From CBDFKS01 sp965248905 (GTDB lineage Bacteria > Chloroflexota > Dehalococcoidia > Lucifugimonadales > JAGWBF01), in assembly GCA_965248905.1 (NCBI GenBank), contig CBDFKS010000007.1, positions 744,001-808,000 of the forward strand: a stretch of DNA of 64,000 nucleotides, in the 5' to 3' direction. The position numbers and the translations under genes were made by a program. Below, one piece after another: positions 51,494 through 60,566 of this stretch (positions are counted from its first letter, which is position 1; every line of letters starts with the position of its first letter). The notes below the pieces were generated by a model. The model saw nothing but the letters and a program-made list of their open reading frames with translations. It made no database searches and was not told where the DNA came from.

Positions 51494-52444
51494 ATGATAG
51501 TCTTGGTCACCGGTGCGACGGGATTCGTGGGAAGGGCTCTGGTAAAGGCACTGTCCTCAACGGATGCGACGGTACGCTGTCTCGTGCGGACACCCGGCAA
51601 TGAGAGTGTCCTGTCGGGACAGAACCTGGACATTCACTATGGCAATGTAAGTGATCAGGCCGCTCTTAGGTCAGCACTCTATGATGTTGATGTGGTAATC
51701 CACCTGGTGGCGGTAATAAGGCAATCAAAAAAAGCCACCTTCGAAAGCGTAAACAGGAGAGGCACTGAGAACGTAGTCGCCGCAGCCGTAGAGGCGGGGG
51801 TCAAGCAGTTTATCTACATAAGTGCCATAGGGGCAGTCGACAACCCAGTATACGGGTATCTACACAGCAAATGGCGGTCTGAGCAAGCCGTCATAACGAG
51901 CGGGTTACCGTACACGATCATAAGGCCATCCATTCAGTTCGGAGAGGGAGACGAGTTCATCAACTCCCTGGCAGGCATGGTTCGAGCCTTGCCTTTTGTG
52001 CCTATTTTCGGACCCCGCCGGTCTAGGTACCAACCCGTGGCGGTAGGGGATGTGGCCCGTTGCATCGCAGCCTCCGTGGACAACGAAGAGCTGAAGGGCA
52101 AGGTGATTGAGATAGGAGGGCCTGACCAGCTTTCCTATAGCGACATGGTAGACATCATATTAGACACCTACCAGATTCGTAAGCTAAAACTCCACATTCC
52201 AATGCCAGTAGTCCGCTTGTTCGTGCGCTTGATGGAAGCGCTGTTGCCCAGACCCCCTGCCACCAGCGAGCAGCTCCGTATGATGGCCATCCCGAACGTC
52301 GCAAAGCAAGATACGGTCGAGGGCCTCTTTGATTTCAAGCCCAGGCCATTGGCCGGTAACATAGAATATATCAAAGCGATAGGCTTTTTAGACGGGTTGC
52401 GAATAGCTTTGGGCGCTATACCGACTAATATACGAAGGGAATAG
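51494..52444 (+). CDS. NAD(P)-binding extended/atypical SDR (NDUFA9/YfcH-like)
   Basis: 316 residues from ATG 51494 (MIVLVTGATGFVGRALVKAL); a GTG at 51467 is possible but unneeded. The GATGFVG cofactor motif, VRTPG, then the VVIHLVAVIRQSKKATFESV and NRRGTENVVAAAVEAGVKQF strands with FIYISAIGAVDN (YxxxK-like motif weak: YGYLHSKWRSEQ carries Tyr and Lys) support the fold. C-terminal part: GPDQLSYSDMVDIILDTYQI. Such proteins resemble complex I subunit NDUFA9 and may reduce or isomerise a nucleotide-sugar or quinone; function is unassigned. It is 37 bases upstream of folC and may share its transcript. Confidence 0.82.
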   Translation: MIVLVTGATGFVGRALVKALSSTDATVRCLVRTPGNESVLSGQNLDIHYGNVSDQAALRSALYDVDVVIHLVAVIRQSKKATFESVNRRGTENVVAAAVEAGVKQFIYISAIGAVDNPVYGYLHSKWRSEQAVITSGLPYTIIRPSIQFGEGDEFINSLAGMVRALPFVPIFGPRRSRYQPVAVGDVARCIAASVDNEELKGKVIEIGGPDQLSYSDMVDIILDTYQIRKLKLHIPMPVVRLFVRLMEALLPRPPATSEQLRMMAIPNVAKQDTVEGLFDFKPRPLAGNIEYIKAIGFLDGLRIALGAIPTNIRRE

Positions 52445-52481
52445 ATAGGGCGACTCACAACGCCCATCACCAAAGGAGGCC

Positions 52482-53918
52482 ATGGACTATAGGAGCGCTT
52501 TACACAGGCTGTCACAGCTCGTCGACCATGAGCGGACCACCTCGCCTACCAGGAAACGGGTCCGCTACGATTTACGAAGAATGAAGCTCTTACTTACCCG
52601 CTTGGGTGAGCCACAACTGGGCATACCGACCGTCCATATTGCCGGCACCAAGGGTAAAGGAAGCACTGCCGCCATGTGCGCAAGTGTTCTGTCAGCTCAA
52701 GGATATCGCACGGGACTTTACACCTCGCCCCATCTCCACACTTTTCGAGAGAGGATCCGCCTCGATGGTACTCCGGTGAGCGAAGAGGAGTTTGCCAACC
52801 TGGTAGAAGAGGTCTGGCTGGATCTGGAATGGGTAAGCCACCAAGGAGATCTGGGCGAAGTTACCATGTTCGAGACTCTGACAGCAATGGCCTTCTGCCA
52901 CTTTAGACGATGGGCAGACTTCCAGGTGGTGGAGGTAGGACTGGGGGGCAGGCTGGACACCACCAATACGGTTCAGCCTCAGGTGTGCGCTATCACCGCC
53001 CTGAGCCTGGACCACACCTTTGTACTTGGCGATACTATAGAGCAAATAGCATCGGAGAAAGCCGCCATTATCAAGCCTGGAGCGACCGCAGTAACTTCAC
53101 CCCAGCCGCCGGAGGCGATGACAATCATAGACTCCGCTTGCCATGAGGCAGGTACCAAACCAATAAAAATAGGCGTGGACCTTAAGTGGACCAAGAAAGC
53201 CTCGAGTTTGGAAGGCCAGGAGTTTGAGGTAACAGGCAGGCTTGGCAACTATGCGCTAAGGATCTCTCTACTTGGTGATTTCCAGCTGGAGAACGCCACG
53301 ACGGCGGTTGGGGTACTGGAGGCGCTCAAAGAGAAGGGCTATGATATTTCCATGGAATCTCTCCAGGAGGGCTTTAGGCGAGCGCAGTGGCCTTGCCGTA
53401 TGGAGGTGCTCAACAAAGAGCCACTGGTAGTTTGCGACGGTGCCCACAATCCCTATTCCGCAGCCAGACTACGAGACTCTTTACCCAATTATTTCGACTA
53501 CCGAGAAGTGTTTCTCATCGCTGGAATCTCCCAAGACAAAAAGCTACAGGAGATAGTTGACGAATTGGCGGCTCTAGTTCGCACGAATGAAGACCTCGAT
53601 AACCCCTCTACCTCTGGGAGAGGGGCTAGGGGTGAGGGCATCGAAAAGACCCGATTAATCGCTACCCGCTCGAGGCATCCCAGGGCAGCCCCTACGGCTA
53701 TGGTCGCCGAAGCGTTCCGTTCCCAAAATGTGGAAGCAGAGCAGATAGAGGAAGTGGACAAAGCTGTAGCCAGAGCCCTAGAGGAGGCCACGGAAGACAC
53801 CTTGATTTTGGTTACCGGCTCGCTGTTCGTGGCTGCGGAGGCCCGGGAAGCCTTAAAGGGAATAGAGCCTGAGCTCTATCCTGAATTCCAGCGGGATGCC
53901 CATCCAGCAACTATGTAG
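52482..53918 (+). CDS. folC: Folylpolyglutamate synthase/dihydrofolate synthase with in-frame repeat insertion
   Basis: 478 residues, about 40-50 longer than usual. ATG 52482 follows AAAGGAGG. Mur-ligase fold: VHIAGTKGKGSTAAMCASVL (P-loop), TGLYTSPHLHTFRERIRLDG, EVGLGGRLDTTNTVQP, then CDGAHNPYSAARLRDSL in the C-terminal domain. Between LAALV and RLIATRSRHPRAAPT lies a stretch EDLDNPSTSGRGARGEGIEK, coded by DNA with the look of a dispersed palindromic repeat (53605-53640, CCCTCTACCTCTGGGAGAGG followed by GGCTAGGGGTGAGGGC). It keeps the frame and probably makes a surface loop. It adds glutamate residues to folates. It is 32 bases before fabF. Confidence 0.93.
   Translation: MDYRSALHRLSQLVDHERTTSPTRKRVRYDLRRMKLLLTRLGEPQLGIPTVHIAGTKGKGSTAAMCASVLSAQGYRTGLYTSPHLHTFRERIRLDGTPVSEEEFANLVEEVWLDLEWVSHQGDLGEVTMFETLTAMAFCHFRRWADFQVVEVGLGGRLDTTNTVQPQVCAITALSLDHTFVLGDTIEQIASEKAAIIKPGATAVTSPQPPEAMTIIDSACHEAGTKPIKIGVDLKWTKKASSLEGQEFEVTGRLGNYALRISLLGDFQLENATTAVGVLEALKEKGYDISMESLQEGFRRAQWPCRMEVLNKEPLVVCDGAHNPYSAARLRDSLPNYFDYREVFLIAGISQDKKLQEIVDELAALVRTNEDLDNPSTSGRGARGEGIEKTRLIATRSRHPRAAPTAMVAEAFRSQNVEAEQIEEVDKAVARALEEATEDTLILVTGSLFVAAEAREALKGIEPELYPEFQRDAHPATM
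53605..53640 (+). repeat. Palindromic intergenic-type repeat inside folC
   Basis: CCCTCTACCTCTGGGAGAGG is a near-perfect foldback followed by GGCTAGGGGTGAGGGC, the form of a common dispersed element (usually found between genes). A short related foldback is at the ends of the element at 16918-18407. Confidence 0.7.
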
Positions 53919-53950
53919 CCCTGAAGCCACGAATTAGTCTTAGGTGATTC

Positions 53951-55195
53951 ATGACAAGACGTAAAGTAGTAGTGACCGGCATAGGCGCCATGACGCCTCT
54001 GGGACACACCTCTCAGAAGTTCTGGAATGCCTTGGTTGCCGGCACATCAGGCGTGGGCCCAATGACTCTGTGTGACCCTACGGACTTCCCATGCCGCATC
54101 GCGGGAGAGGTAAAGGGCTTCGACCCTGTCCAGTTCACCACCGCCAAAGAGGCCAGGCGCATGGCGAGATTCTCGCAGCTGGGAGTAGCTGCTGCTCTTA
54201 TGGCAATAGAAGACGCCGGCCTGGACATTTCGAAGGAGGACCCTCACAGAGTAGGCGTAGTCCTGGGAAACGGAAACGGAGGTTTCCCTACAACGGAAGA
54301 AGGATGCCGCGTACTGGTGGAGAAGGGGGGCATGAGAATATCCCCCTTCTTTTTCCCCATGATCCTGCCCAACATGGCTGCCGCTAACGTAAGCCGTTTG
54401 GTGGGAGCGAAGGGCTACAACTCCACGGCCGTCACCGCTTGTGCAGCCTCTAACCAGGGCATCGGCGAGGCTCTGGAAGTGATACGCAGGGGTGCGGCAG
54501 ACGTTATGTTAACTGGAGGTACGGAAGCCGGGATAAGCCAGCTGGGATTGGGGGGATTCGCGGTCATGCGAGCCCTGAGCACTAACAACGAACATCCTGA
54601 AAAGGCCAGCCGGCCCTTCGATGCCAACCGAGACGGCTTTGTACCGGCGGAGGGGGCTGCGATCTTAATCCTGGAAGCCTTGGACCACGCCCTTCAACGC
54701 AATGCTAACATACTGTGTGAGGTAGCGGGGTTCGGTTGCTCAAGCGACGCTTACCATCCAGTTCAGCCCGATGAGTCCGCGGACAGCGCGTCCATGGCCA
54801 TGCGATGGGCATTAGATGATGCGGGGGTAAACCTGGAGGGCGTGGACTACATTAACGCCCATGGCACCTCTACCCCGCTTAACGACGCTGTGGAGACCGG
54901 CGCCATTAAAAAGCTGTTCGAAGACCAAGCCTACAAGGTACCTGTCAGCTCTACAAAATCAATGATAGGTCACTCCCTTGGGGCGGCGGGTGCACTGGAA
55001 GCGGTGGCTTGTATTAAGTCCATCACCGATGGGATCGTGCATCCCACCATAAACTACGAGACCCCGGACCCAGAGTGCGATCTGGACTACGTACCCAACG
55101 AAGCTCGCAAGCTGGACGTGAAGGTGGTGCTATCCAACGCCTTTGGCTTCGGAGGCCAAAACGCCTGCCTCGTGTTCAAGAAATACGAAGACTAA
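53951..55195 (+). CDS. fabF: 3-oxoacyl-[acyl-carrier-protein] synthase II
   Basis: 414 residues, full length. VVVTGIGAMTPLGHTSQKFW at the start; active-site Cys in YNSTAVTACAASNQGIGEAL; the two His in YINAHGTSTPLNDAVETGAI and STKSMIGHSLGAAGALEAVA; closing SNAFGFGGQNACLVFKK. It elongates fatty acids by condensing malonyl-ACP with acyl-ACP. It follows folC and is ended by a hairpin at 55199-55220. No other fab gene is adjacent. Confidence 0.95.
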   Translation: MTRRKVVVTGIGAMTPLGHTSQKFWNALVAGTSGVGPMTLCDPTDFPCRIAGEVKGFDPVQFTTAKEARRMARFSQLGVAAALMAIEDAGLDISKEDPHRVGVVLGNGNGGFPTTEEGCRVLVEKGGMRISPFFFPMILPNMAAANVSRLVGAKGYNSTAVTACAASNQGIGEALEVIRRGAADVMLTGGTEAGISQLGLGGFAVMRALSTNNEHPEKASRPFDANRDGFVPAEGAAILILEALDHALQRNANILCEVAGFGCSSDAYHPVQPDESADSASMAMRWALDDAGVNLEGVDYINAHGTSTPLNDAVETGAIKKLFEDQAYKVPVSSTKSMIGHSLGAAGALEAVACIKSITDGIVHPTINYETPDPECDLDYVPNEARKLDVKVVLSNAFGFGGQNACLVFKKYED

Positions 55196-55198
55196 GAA

Positions 55199-55220
55199 GG
55201 GGCTACGCATACGTAGCCCC
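55199..55220 (+). terminator. Hairpin after fabF
   Basis: GGGGCTACG (55199-55207) pairs with CGTAGCCCC (55212-55220), a nine-pair GC-rich stem with a 4-base loop, three bases after the fabF stop. The following T tract is poor (TGCCGAGCTTTG), so it may be factor-dependent. Confidence 0.65.
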
Positions 55221-55287
55221 TGCCGAGCTTTGCTCATAAAGTATCGAATCTGACACTGCGCCACGTTTTGTGTTCAGTTTATGCTGT

Positions 55288-55352
55288 CTCTCTGAGTGAA
55301 GCGAGGGGTCTAATGCCAGAAGGTAGATTCTCCGCTCCGCTCAGAATGACCT
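55288..55352. repeat. REP-like element overlapping the 3' end of the MoaD-like gene
   Basis: TGAAGCGAGGGGTCTAATGC and GAAGGTAGATTCTCCGCTCC followed by GCTCAGAATGACCTTTGGAG: fragment of a dispersed element (AGATTCTCCGCTCCGCTCAGAATGACA type). Related to the element at 13504-13577. Its last bases encode the tail of the MoaD-like protein. Confidence 0.6.
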
Positions 55353-55625
55353 TTGGAGTAAAGACCCGCCGCCGATAGCAGGCACGAAATGGATTTCGCT
55401 GGACTCCCCGAACTTCTCCAGCAACCCCATCCGTGCGATCTCACCGTCGATGGACACCGAAATGTTGGGCTTGAGGCGGCCCTCTTCCACCAGCCTTTCC
55501 TTAATCCCCGGGTACAGCGTCTCCAGGCCGTCCACGACCTGGCGCACACTGGTTGCTTCGAGAGAAACCTGTTTGACCCCTCCCGTTAGGGATTGCAGCA
55601 TGGTAGGTATGTACACATTGGCCAT
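55341..55625 (-). CDS. MoaD/ThiS-family sulfur-carrier-like protein with an extended C-terminus
   Basis: 94 residues. Beta-grasp pattern: ANVYIPTMLQSLTGGVKQVS, SVRQVVDGLETLYPGIKERL and a C-terminal IHFVPAIGGG. In MoaD and ThiS the chain ends with Gly-Gly, whose carboxylate is activated. Here it runs on for SLLQRSF, coded by the REP-like element at 55288-55352. It is 4 bases downstream of the molybdoenzyme subunit gene and on the same strand. Possible role: sulfur donor for molybdopterin synthesis or maturation of the molybdoenzyme; would need trimming of the tail to work. Alternatively it acts as a non-thiocarboxylated partner. Confidence 0.75.
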   Translation of the reverse strand: MANVYIPTMLQSLTGGVKQVSLEATSVRQVVDGLETLYPGIKERLVEEGRLKPNISVSIDGEIARMGLLEKFGESSEIHFVPAIGGGSLLQRSF

Positions 55626-55629
55626 GGCA

Positions 55630-57936
55630 CTAGCTGCTCCCGTTCTGCCAGAGCGCCTCTAATACCTTGCCAGGACTCATTGGTAGCTGTTTGATGTGCA
55701 CCCCTATGGCGTCATGGATAGCATTGGCTATCGCAGCCATTGGCGGCACTATGGGCACCTCACCCACACCACGAGCTCCAAAGCGATGGCCCGGGTTGGC
55801 CACCTCCACGATTACCGTGTCGATCATGGGCAGGTCAAGGCTGGTGGGCATCCGGTAGTCCAGTAAGCTGGAGTTAACCATCTGCCCCTTGTCGTTGAAG
55901 AAATACTCCTCATTCAGCGCCCAGCCGATGCCCTGGACCACACCACCCTGCATCTGCCCTTCCACGTAGCTGGGATGTATCGCCTTGCCCGCATCTTGAG
56001 TGGCCGTATAGCGCAGGATCTCTACCTTACCAGTCTCGGTGTCCACTTCCACATCGACGATGTGGGTGGCGAAGGCGTTGCCAGATCCCCTGGGATCAAC
56101 ACTGGAGCGTCCGATTATGGTGCCGCCCACCGACATCATGCTCAAGAACTGGCCCGCCAGCTCTTTGAAGCTCATACGAAGCTGGGAGTCCGACTTGTGG
56201 GACACTCCGCCGTCCATGTACTCCACGTTCTCTACGGGAGTATCCCAGATTGTCGCAGCCCGCTCCATCATCTGACGCTTTACATCCTCGGCGGCCTCGA
56301 TGGCGGCCCACCCACTAGCAAAGGCAGTCCGGCTGCCGCCGGTGCACGCCGTGAACCCGATCGAGTCGGTATCGACTACCGTGGGCTTCACATCTTCATA
56401 GGGGATGCCGAGAACCTCGGCGGCCTGCATAGCGATGGCGGCCCTTGTGCCCCCAATATCCACAGACCCCTCGATCAAGTTCACCTTACCATCCCCATTG
56501 ACATTGATGGTGCAGCTCGATTGGAAACCTATGTTGAACCAGAACCCCGAAGCAGTGCCCCTGCCCCGAAGCTTGCCTTTGGGGGCGTCCTTTTTCAGAG
56601 GGGTCCTGTAATGATCGTGGTCCCTGGACGCCTCAAGACACTCGACAAAGCCAATACGGTTGTAAACCGGGCCTTCGATACGTCGCACTCCCTCTTTGGC
56701 AGCGTTCAGCAGTCGGAACTCCATGGGGTCAATTCCCAACTTCTCACACAGCTCATCGACGACCGACTCCACAGCATAGGCCGCCTGAGGAGCCCCAGGA
56801 GCGCGATATGCGGCGGACTTAGGCTTATTTAGTACAACATCGTAGCCATCAACCTGGCCGTTCCCATAGTCGTAGCAAGCGAATGCGCACTGAGCCCCAG
56901 CACTGACAGCAGAACCGGGATATCCGCCGGCCTCCATGGCGAAGGAAGCCTGACACGCTGTAAGCTTGCCTTCCTTGGTAGCACCCATCTTTATCCGGCT
57001 AATCGAGGCCGGGGCAGGCCCGGAGGACTCGAACACTTCAGCACGACTCATGGTGAGCTTGACCGGCAGGCGAGTCTTTCTGGACAACAGGGCCGCGACA
57101 GGCTCCAGGTATATAGGAATCTTGCCGCCGAAACCGCCACCGATTTCCATCGGCGTCACTTTGATCTTAGTTATAGGATGCCGCAATACCTTGCCCATAT
57201 CGTCCCTTACGGTGAACGCGCCTTGAGTACTCTCCCACACGTTGATCTGGTCTTCTACGGTCCAGAGTGCTGTTGCGGTGTGGGGCTCTATGTAGCCCTG
57301 ATGCACAGAGGCGGTGTCGTACTCGTGCTCAACGATCACATCGGCCTGAGCGAATCCCTTCTCCACATCGCCCATTTCGTACCTGAAATGTTCAGCGATG
57401 TTGCTGGGTTTACTCGCCTTTTCGCCTAGCTCGTCAGTGAATAGGTCATCATGGAGCAATGTAGCGCCCTCTTTCATTGCTTCTCGCAGGGTCATCACCG
57501 GAGGCAGCTCTTCGTACTCCACCTTTATTAAACCAATAGCCTCCAGCGCAACATGAGGATTGACGGCCGCCACTGCCGCTACTGCATGTCCCTTGTAGAG
57601 AACCTTGTCGCTGGCCAGGATATTATCACTGGCGAACTTCAGCGATCGATAATTGTCTCCCAGCTCTTTCTTAGAGAGAGACGCGAAGGGCAGGTCCTGT
57701 GAGGTAACTATCGCCTTGACACCGGGAAACGCTTCAGCAGCGCTGGTGTCGATAGACTTAATGCGAGCGTGGGCATGGGGACTACGCAGCACCGCCCCAT
57801 GAAGAAGACCGGGGAATTTCACGTCCGCGCCATACTGGGCGCGGCCTGTGACCTTATCCAGCCCGTCGGGCCGAACGGGTCGCGTTCCCACCACATTATA
57901 TTCAACCTGGGATAGCACTATGTTTGAATCCACCAA
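55630..57936 (-). CDS. Xanthine dehydrogenase-family molybdopterin-binding subunit
   Basis: 768 residues, the usual length of the catalytic subunit. VGTRPVRPDGLDKVTGRAQY at the start, LHGAVLRSPHAHARIKSIDT, EPHTATALWTVEDQINVWES, GGGFGGKIPIYLEPVAALLS, AAYRAPGAPQAAYAVESVVD (YRAPG, not the CO-dehydrogenase CSFR loop), SVDIGGTRAAIAMQAAEVLG and the catalytic Glu in GVGEVPIVPPMAAIANAI. It hydroxylates an aromatic heterocycle or aldehyde; the substrate is unknown. The FAD and Fe-S subunits normally found beside it are missing here; only the MoaD-like gene follows. They may be elsewhere or in a broken operon. Confidence 0.92.
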   Translation of the reverse strand: MVDSNIVLSQVEYNVVGTRPVRPDGLDKVTGRAQYGADVKFPGLLHGAVLRSPHAHARIKSIDTSAAEAFPGVKAIVTSQDLPFASLSKKELGDNYRSLKFASDNILASDKVLYKGHAVAAVAAVNPHVALEAIGLIKVEYEELPPVMTLREAMKEGATLLHDDLFTDELGEKASKPSNIAEHFRYEMGDVEKGFAQADVIVEHEYDTASVHQGYIEPHTATALWTVEDQINVWESTQGAFTVRDDMGKVLRHPITKIKVTPMEIGGGFGGKIPIYLEPVAALLSRKTRLPVKLTMSRAEVFESSGPAPASISRIKMGATKEGKLTACQASFAMEAGGYPGSAVSAGAQCAFACYDYGNGQVDGYDVVLNKPKSAAYRAPGAPQAAYAVESVVDELCEKLGIDPMEFRLLNAAKEGVRRIEGPVYNRIGFVECLEASRDHDHYRTPLKKDAPKGKLRGRGTASGFWFNIGFQSSCTINVNGDGKVNLIEGSVDIGGTRAAIAMQAAEVLGIPYEDVKPTVVDTDSIGFTACTGGSRTAFASGWAAIEAAEDVKRQMMERAATIWDTPVENVEYMDGGVSHKSDSQLRMSFKELAGQFLSMMSVGGTIIGRSSVDPRGSGNAFATHIVDVEVDTETGKVEILRYTATQDAGKAIHPSYVEGQMQGGVVQGIGWALNEEYFFNDKGQMVNSSLLDYRMPTSLDLPMIDTVIVEVANPGHRFGARGVGEVPIVPPMAAIANAIHDAIGVHIKQLPMSPGKVLEALWQNGSS

Positions 57937-58145
57937 AACTTCACCTCTCTTTGTTTAGTGCGTGCTGGACATGGCCATAGTAGCATAGTGATCCGTACGT
58001 GAGATTATAGACCGCAATGGCCACTCAGCGCCATTCTCATCTGAGATTATATCATTGAAAACATCGCTCTACCACGGCAAAGTTATGATGTACGCCCATC
58101 ACGCTCATTAATTCCACGGCCTGAGTGTACTGAGGTATAGCCTGC

Positions 58146-60098
58146 TTATTCCTCTTCGCCATATTGCTCTTTCAAGGATTCCACGACGGCTGGATCGGCC
58201 AGAGTGGTGGTATCCCCTAAGGCGCGTCCTTCGGCCACGTCTCTTAGCAGCCTCCTCATTATTTTACCGCTGCGGGTCTTGGGTAGTTCGGCAGTGAAGA
58301 AGATGTCGTCGGGCCGTGCAATGGCGCCTATCTTCGTCGTCACGTGTTGCTTCAGCTCTTTAACCAGCTCATCCGACGGGCTCACGGATTCCTTCAGAGT
58401 AACGAAGGCCACCACCGCCTGACCCTTCACCTCGTGACTTTTTCCTATGGAGGCTGCCTCCGCAACCGCGGAGTGGTCTACCAGGGCGCTCTCCACCTCC
58501 ATAGTGGAGATGCGGTGGGCGGACACGTTGATTACGTCGTCAACCCGCCCCAGCAGCCAGAAGTAGCCTTCCTCGTCCCTCTTGGCGCCGTCCGCGGTGA
58601 AGTAGATGTCGGGATATCGAGACCAGTACTGCTCTACGTATCGTTCGGGGTCTTTGTATATAGTCCTGAGCATGGCAGGCCATGGCCTTTTGAGCACCAG
58701 ATAGCCACCATTGCCTGGTCCCACGGGGTTGCCTGCCTCGTCCACCACCTCGGCATCCACACCCGGAAAGGGCCTGGTGGCCGAGCCTGGTTTAAGTGTG
58801 GTAATACCCGGTAGCGGGGTTATCAGTATCATGCCAGTCTCTGTTTGCCACCAGGTGTCCACCACAGGGCACCTGCCTCCCCCGATGTTCTCCCAATACC
58901 ACATCCAAGCCTCTGGATTTATGGGCTCCCCCACGGAGCCCAGCAGGCGTAACGAGGATAGATCGCGTCTCTTGGGGTACTCTTCGCCCCATCGCATGAA
59001 GCTACGGATGGCTGTTGGGGCAGTGTACAGTATGGTAGCCCCGTACTTCTCGACGATGGCCCAGAACCGGTCTCTGTCGGGATAGTCAGGGGTGCCTTCG
59101 TACATTACCGTGGTTGCGCCGTTGGCCAAGGGACCGTAGACAATGTAGCTGTGTCCTGTGACCCAACCTATGTCCGCGGCACACCAGTAGACGTCATCTT
59201 CCTTAAGGTCGAATATCCACTTGGTCGTCGCATATGTGCCTAAGAGATATCCCGCGGTGGTGTGCACAATTCCCTTGGGCTTACCCGTAGTGCCGCTGGT
59301 ATAAAGCAGGTACAGGATATCCTCGCTGTCCATGGGTTCAGCCTCGCACTTGAGGGGCTGGCCTTCGATTAGCTCATGCCACCATATGTCTCGCCCTGCC
59401 TGCATCAGCTCATCGGCGGTGCCGGTACGCCGGACTACAACGGCCTTTTCCACGCTGGGCGTCCCAAGTAGGGCATCGTCGGCATTGCGCTTTAGCGGCA
59501 CCGCGCTACCCCTCCTGAAGCCTCCGTCGGCGGTGATGAGCACCTTGGCTTCCGAATCGTTGATGCGGTCCCTCAGAGCCTCGGCGCTGAAGCCACCGAA
59601 CACCACGCTGTGGGGAGCGCCGATTCGAGCGCAGGCCAGCATTGCTATGGGCAGCTCTGGTATCATGGGCAGGTATATGGTAATCCTGTCACCCTTCTTG
59701 ACCCCCAGGCTCTTGAGGGCGTTGGCGAAGCGGCATACTTCGCGATGCAGGTCCCAATAGGTGTACACCTTCCAGTCCCCCGGCTCCCCCTCCCATATCA
59801 GGGCCGCTTTATTGCGTCGAGCCGTGGTAAGGTGGCGATCAAGACAGTTGTAGGACATGTTGATCTTGCCGCCCAGGAACCACTTGGCGAAGGGCGGGTC
59901 CCACTCCAACACCTTGTCCCACTTCTTGAACCAGTGGAGCTCCTCGGCGAATCTGGCCCAGAACCCCTCAAAGTCTTTCTCGGCCTCTTCGTAAATGCCG
60001 GGGTCGCGAATGTTGGCCCGCTTTGCGAACTCCTCAGGAGGCGGAAATCTCCGGTCCTCCTGAAGCAGGGCGTCGATGTTGCCTAAGTTCTCTACCAT
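58146..60098 (-). CDS. acs: Acetyl-CoA synthetase
   Basis: 650 residues from ATG 60098 (MVENLGNIDALLQEDRRFPP), preceded by GGAGG; the frame is open further up. Adenylation motifs: LYTSGTTGKPKGIVHTTAGY, TWWQTETGMILITPLPG, and YFTADGAKRDEEGYFWLLGR followed by DDVINVSAHRISTMEVES. The C-terminal TRSGKIMRRLLR has the regulatory acetylation Lys. It makes acetyl-CoA from acetate, ATP and CoA. It is transcribed in the same direction as the molybdoenzyme gene but separated by 200 bases (57937-58145, no gene seen). Confidence 0.95.
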   Translation of the reverse strand: MVENLGNIDALLQEDRRFPPPEEFAKRANIRDPGIYEEAEKDFEGFWARFAEELHWFKKWDKVLEWDPPFAKWFLGGKINMSYNCLDRHLTTARRNKAALIWEGEPGDWKVYTYWDLHREVCRFANALKSLGVKKGDRITIYLPMIPELPIAMLACARIGAPHSVVFGGFSAEALRDRINDSEAKVLITADGGFRRGSAVPLKRNADDALLGTPSVEKAVVVRRTGTADELMQAGRDIWWHELIEGQPLKCEAEPMDSEDILYLLYTSGTTGKPKGIVHTTAGYLLGTYATTKWIFDLKEDDVYWCAADIGWVTGHSYIVYGPLANGATTVMYEGTPDYPDRDRFWAIVEKYGATILYTAPTAIRSFMRWGEEYPKRRDLSSLRLLGSVGEPINPEAWMWYWENIGGGRCPVVDTWWQTETGMILITPLPGITTLKPGSATRPFPGVDAEVVDEAGNPVGPGNGGYLVLKRPWPAMLRTIYKDPERYVEQYWSRYPDIYFTADGAKRDEEGYFWLLGRVDDVINVSAHRISTMEVESALVDHSAVAEAASIGKSHEVKGQAVVAFVTLKESVSPSDELVKELKQHVTTKIGAIARPDDIFFTAELPKTRSGKIMRRLLRDVAEGRALGDTTTLADPAVVESLKEQYGEEE

Positions 60099-60176
60099 GT
60101 GCGTGCTACCTCCACGGCATCTAGAACTACGCTGTCGATTTTGTACCACAGGCAGAAGCCCTTTGTAAATGGCTCT

Positions 60177-60566
60177 CTATGTTCCCAAGCTGCTCCAGAG
60201 GCGTTTAATTCTTCGCCACGCACCTCCGGTCCTTAATGCCCGGCCCACACGCAGGAACCTCAGAAAACGCAGGAGACGAAGCAACCGCAATATCCGCAAA
60301 ACACGGAGATAGGGAATGACCATAAGTACGGAAAGCCAATGCTCCCTTAGGAATCGCTTTAGATTCCGTACTCGTCTATATTTAACACCTAAATCAGCCA
60401 CATAGACAGAGATCAAAGCCAACAGAATTATTTCGAACGGCTCCCCCAAGGAGACGACGAGATTAGTGAAAAATACCGCAAGCCAGAAAACGGTAACCAG
60501 GTCGATGAATCGGTCCCACATTTGCCTCATCCTCTGTTCAAACGCTCCCATGATATCATTGTCCAC
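60177..60566 (-). CDS. Pore-less voltage-sensor-like membrane protein
   Basis: 129 residues. Helices at about 18-40 (FIDLVTVFWLAVFFTNLVVS) and 44-60 (FEIILLALISVYVADLGV), then a region REHWLSVLMVIPYLRVLRIL followed by LRLLRFLRFLRVGRALR. The last part has Arg at every third position over five turns, as in S4 helices of voltage-gated channels, and the REHW...VIPYL stretch resembles S3. There is no pore (TVGYG-type) sequence; the gene stops after the S4-like helix. Either a free voltage-sensor domain or the remnant of a channel. It lies upstream of acs by 79 bases on the same strand and is divergent from the helicase gene. Confidence 0.65.
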   Translation of the reverse strand: MDNDIMGAFEQRMRQMWDRFIDLVTVFWLAVFFTNLVVSLGEPFEIILLALISVYVADLGVKYRRVRNLKRFLREHWLSVLMVIPYLRVLRILRLLRLLRFLRFLRVGRALRTGGAWRRIKRLWSSLGT

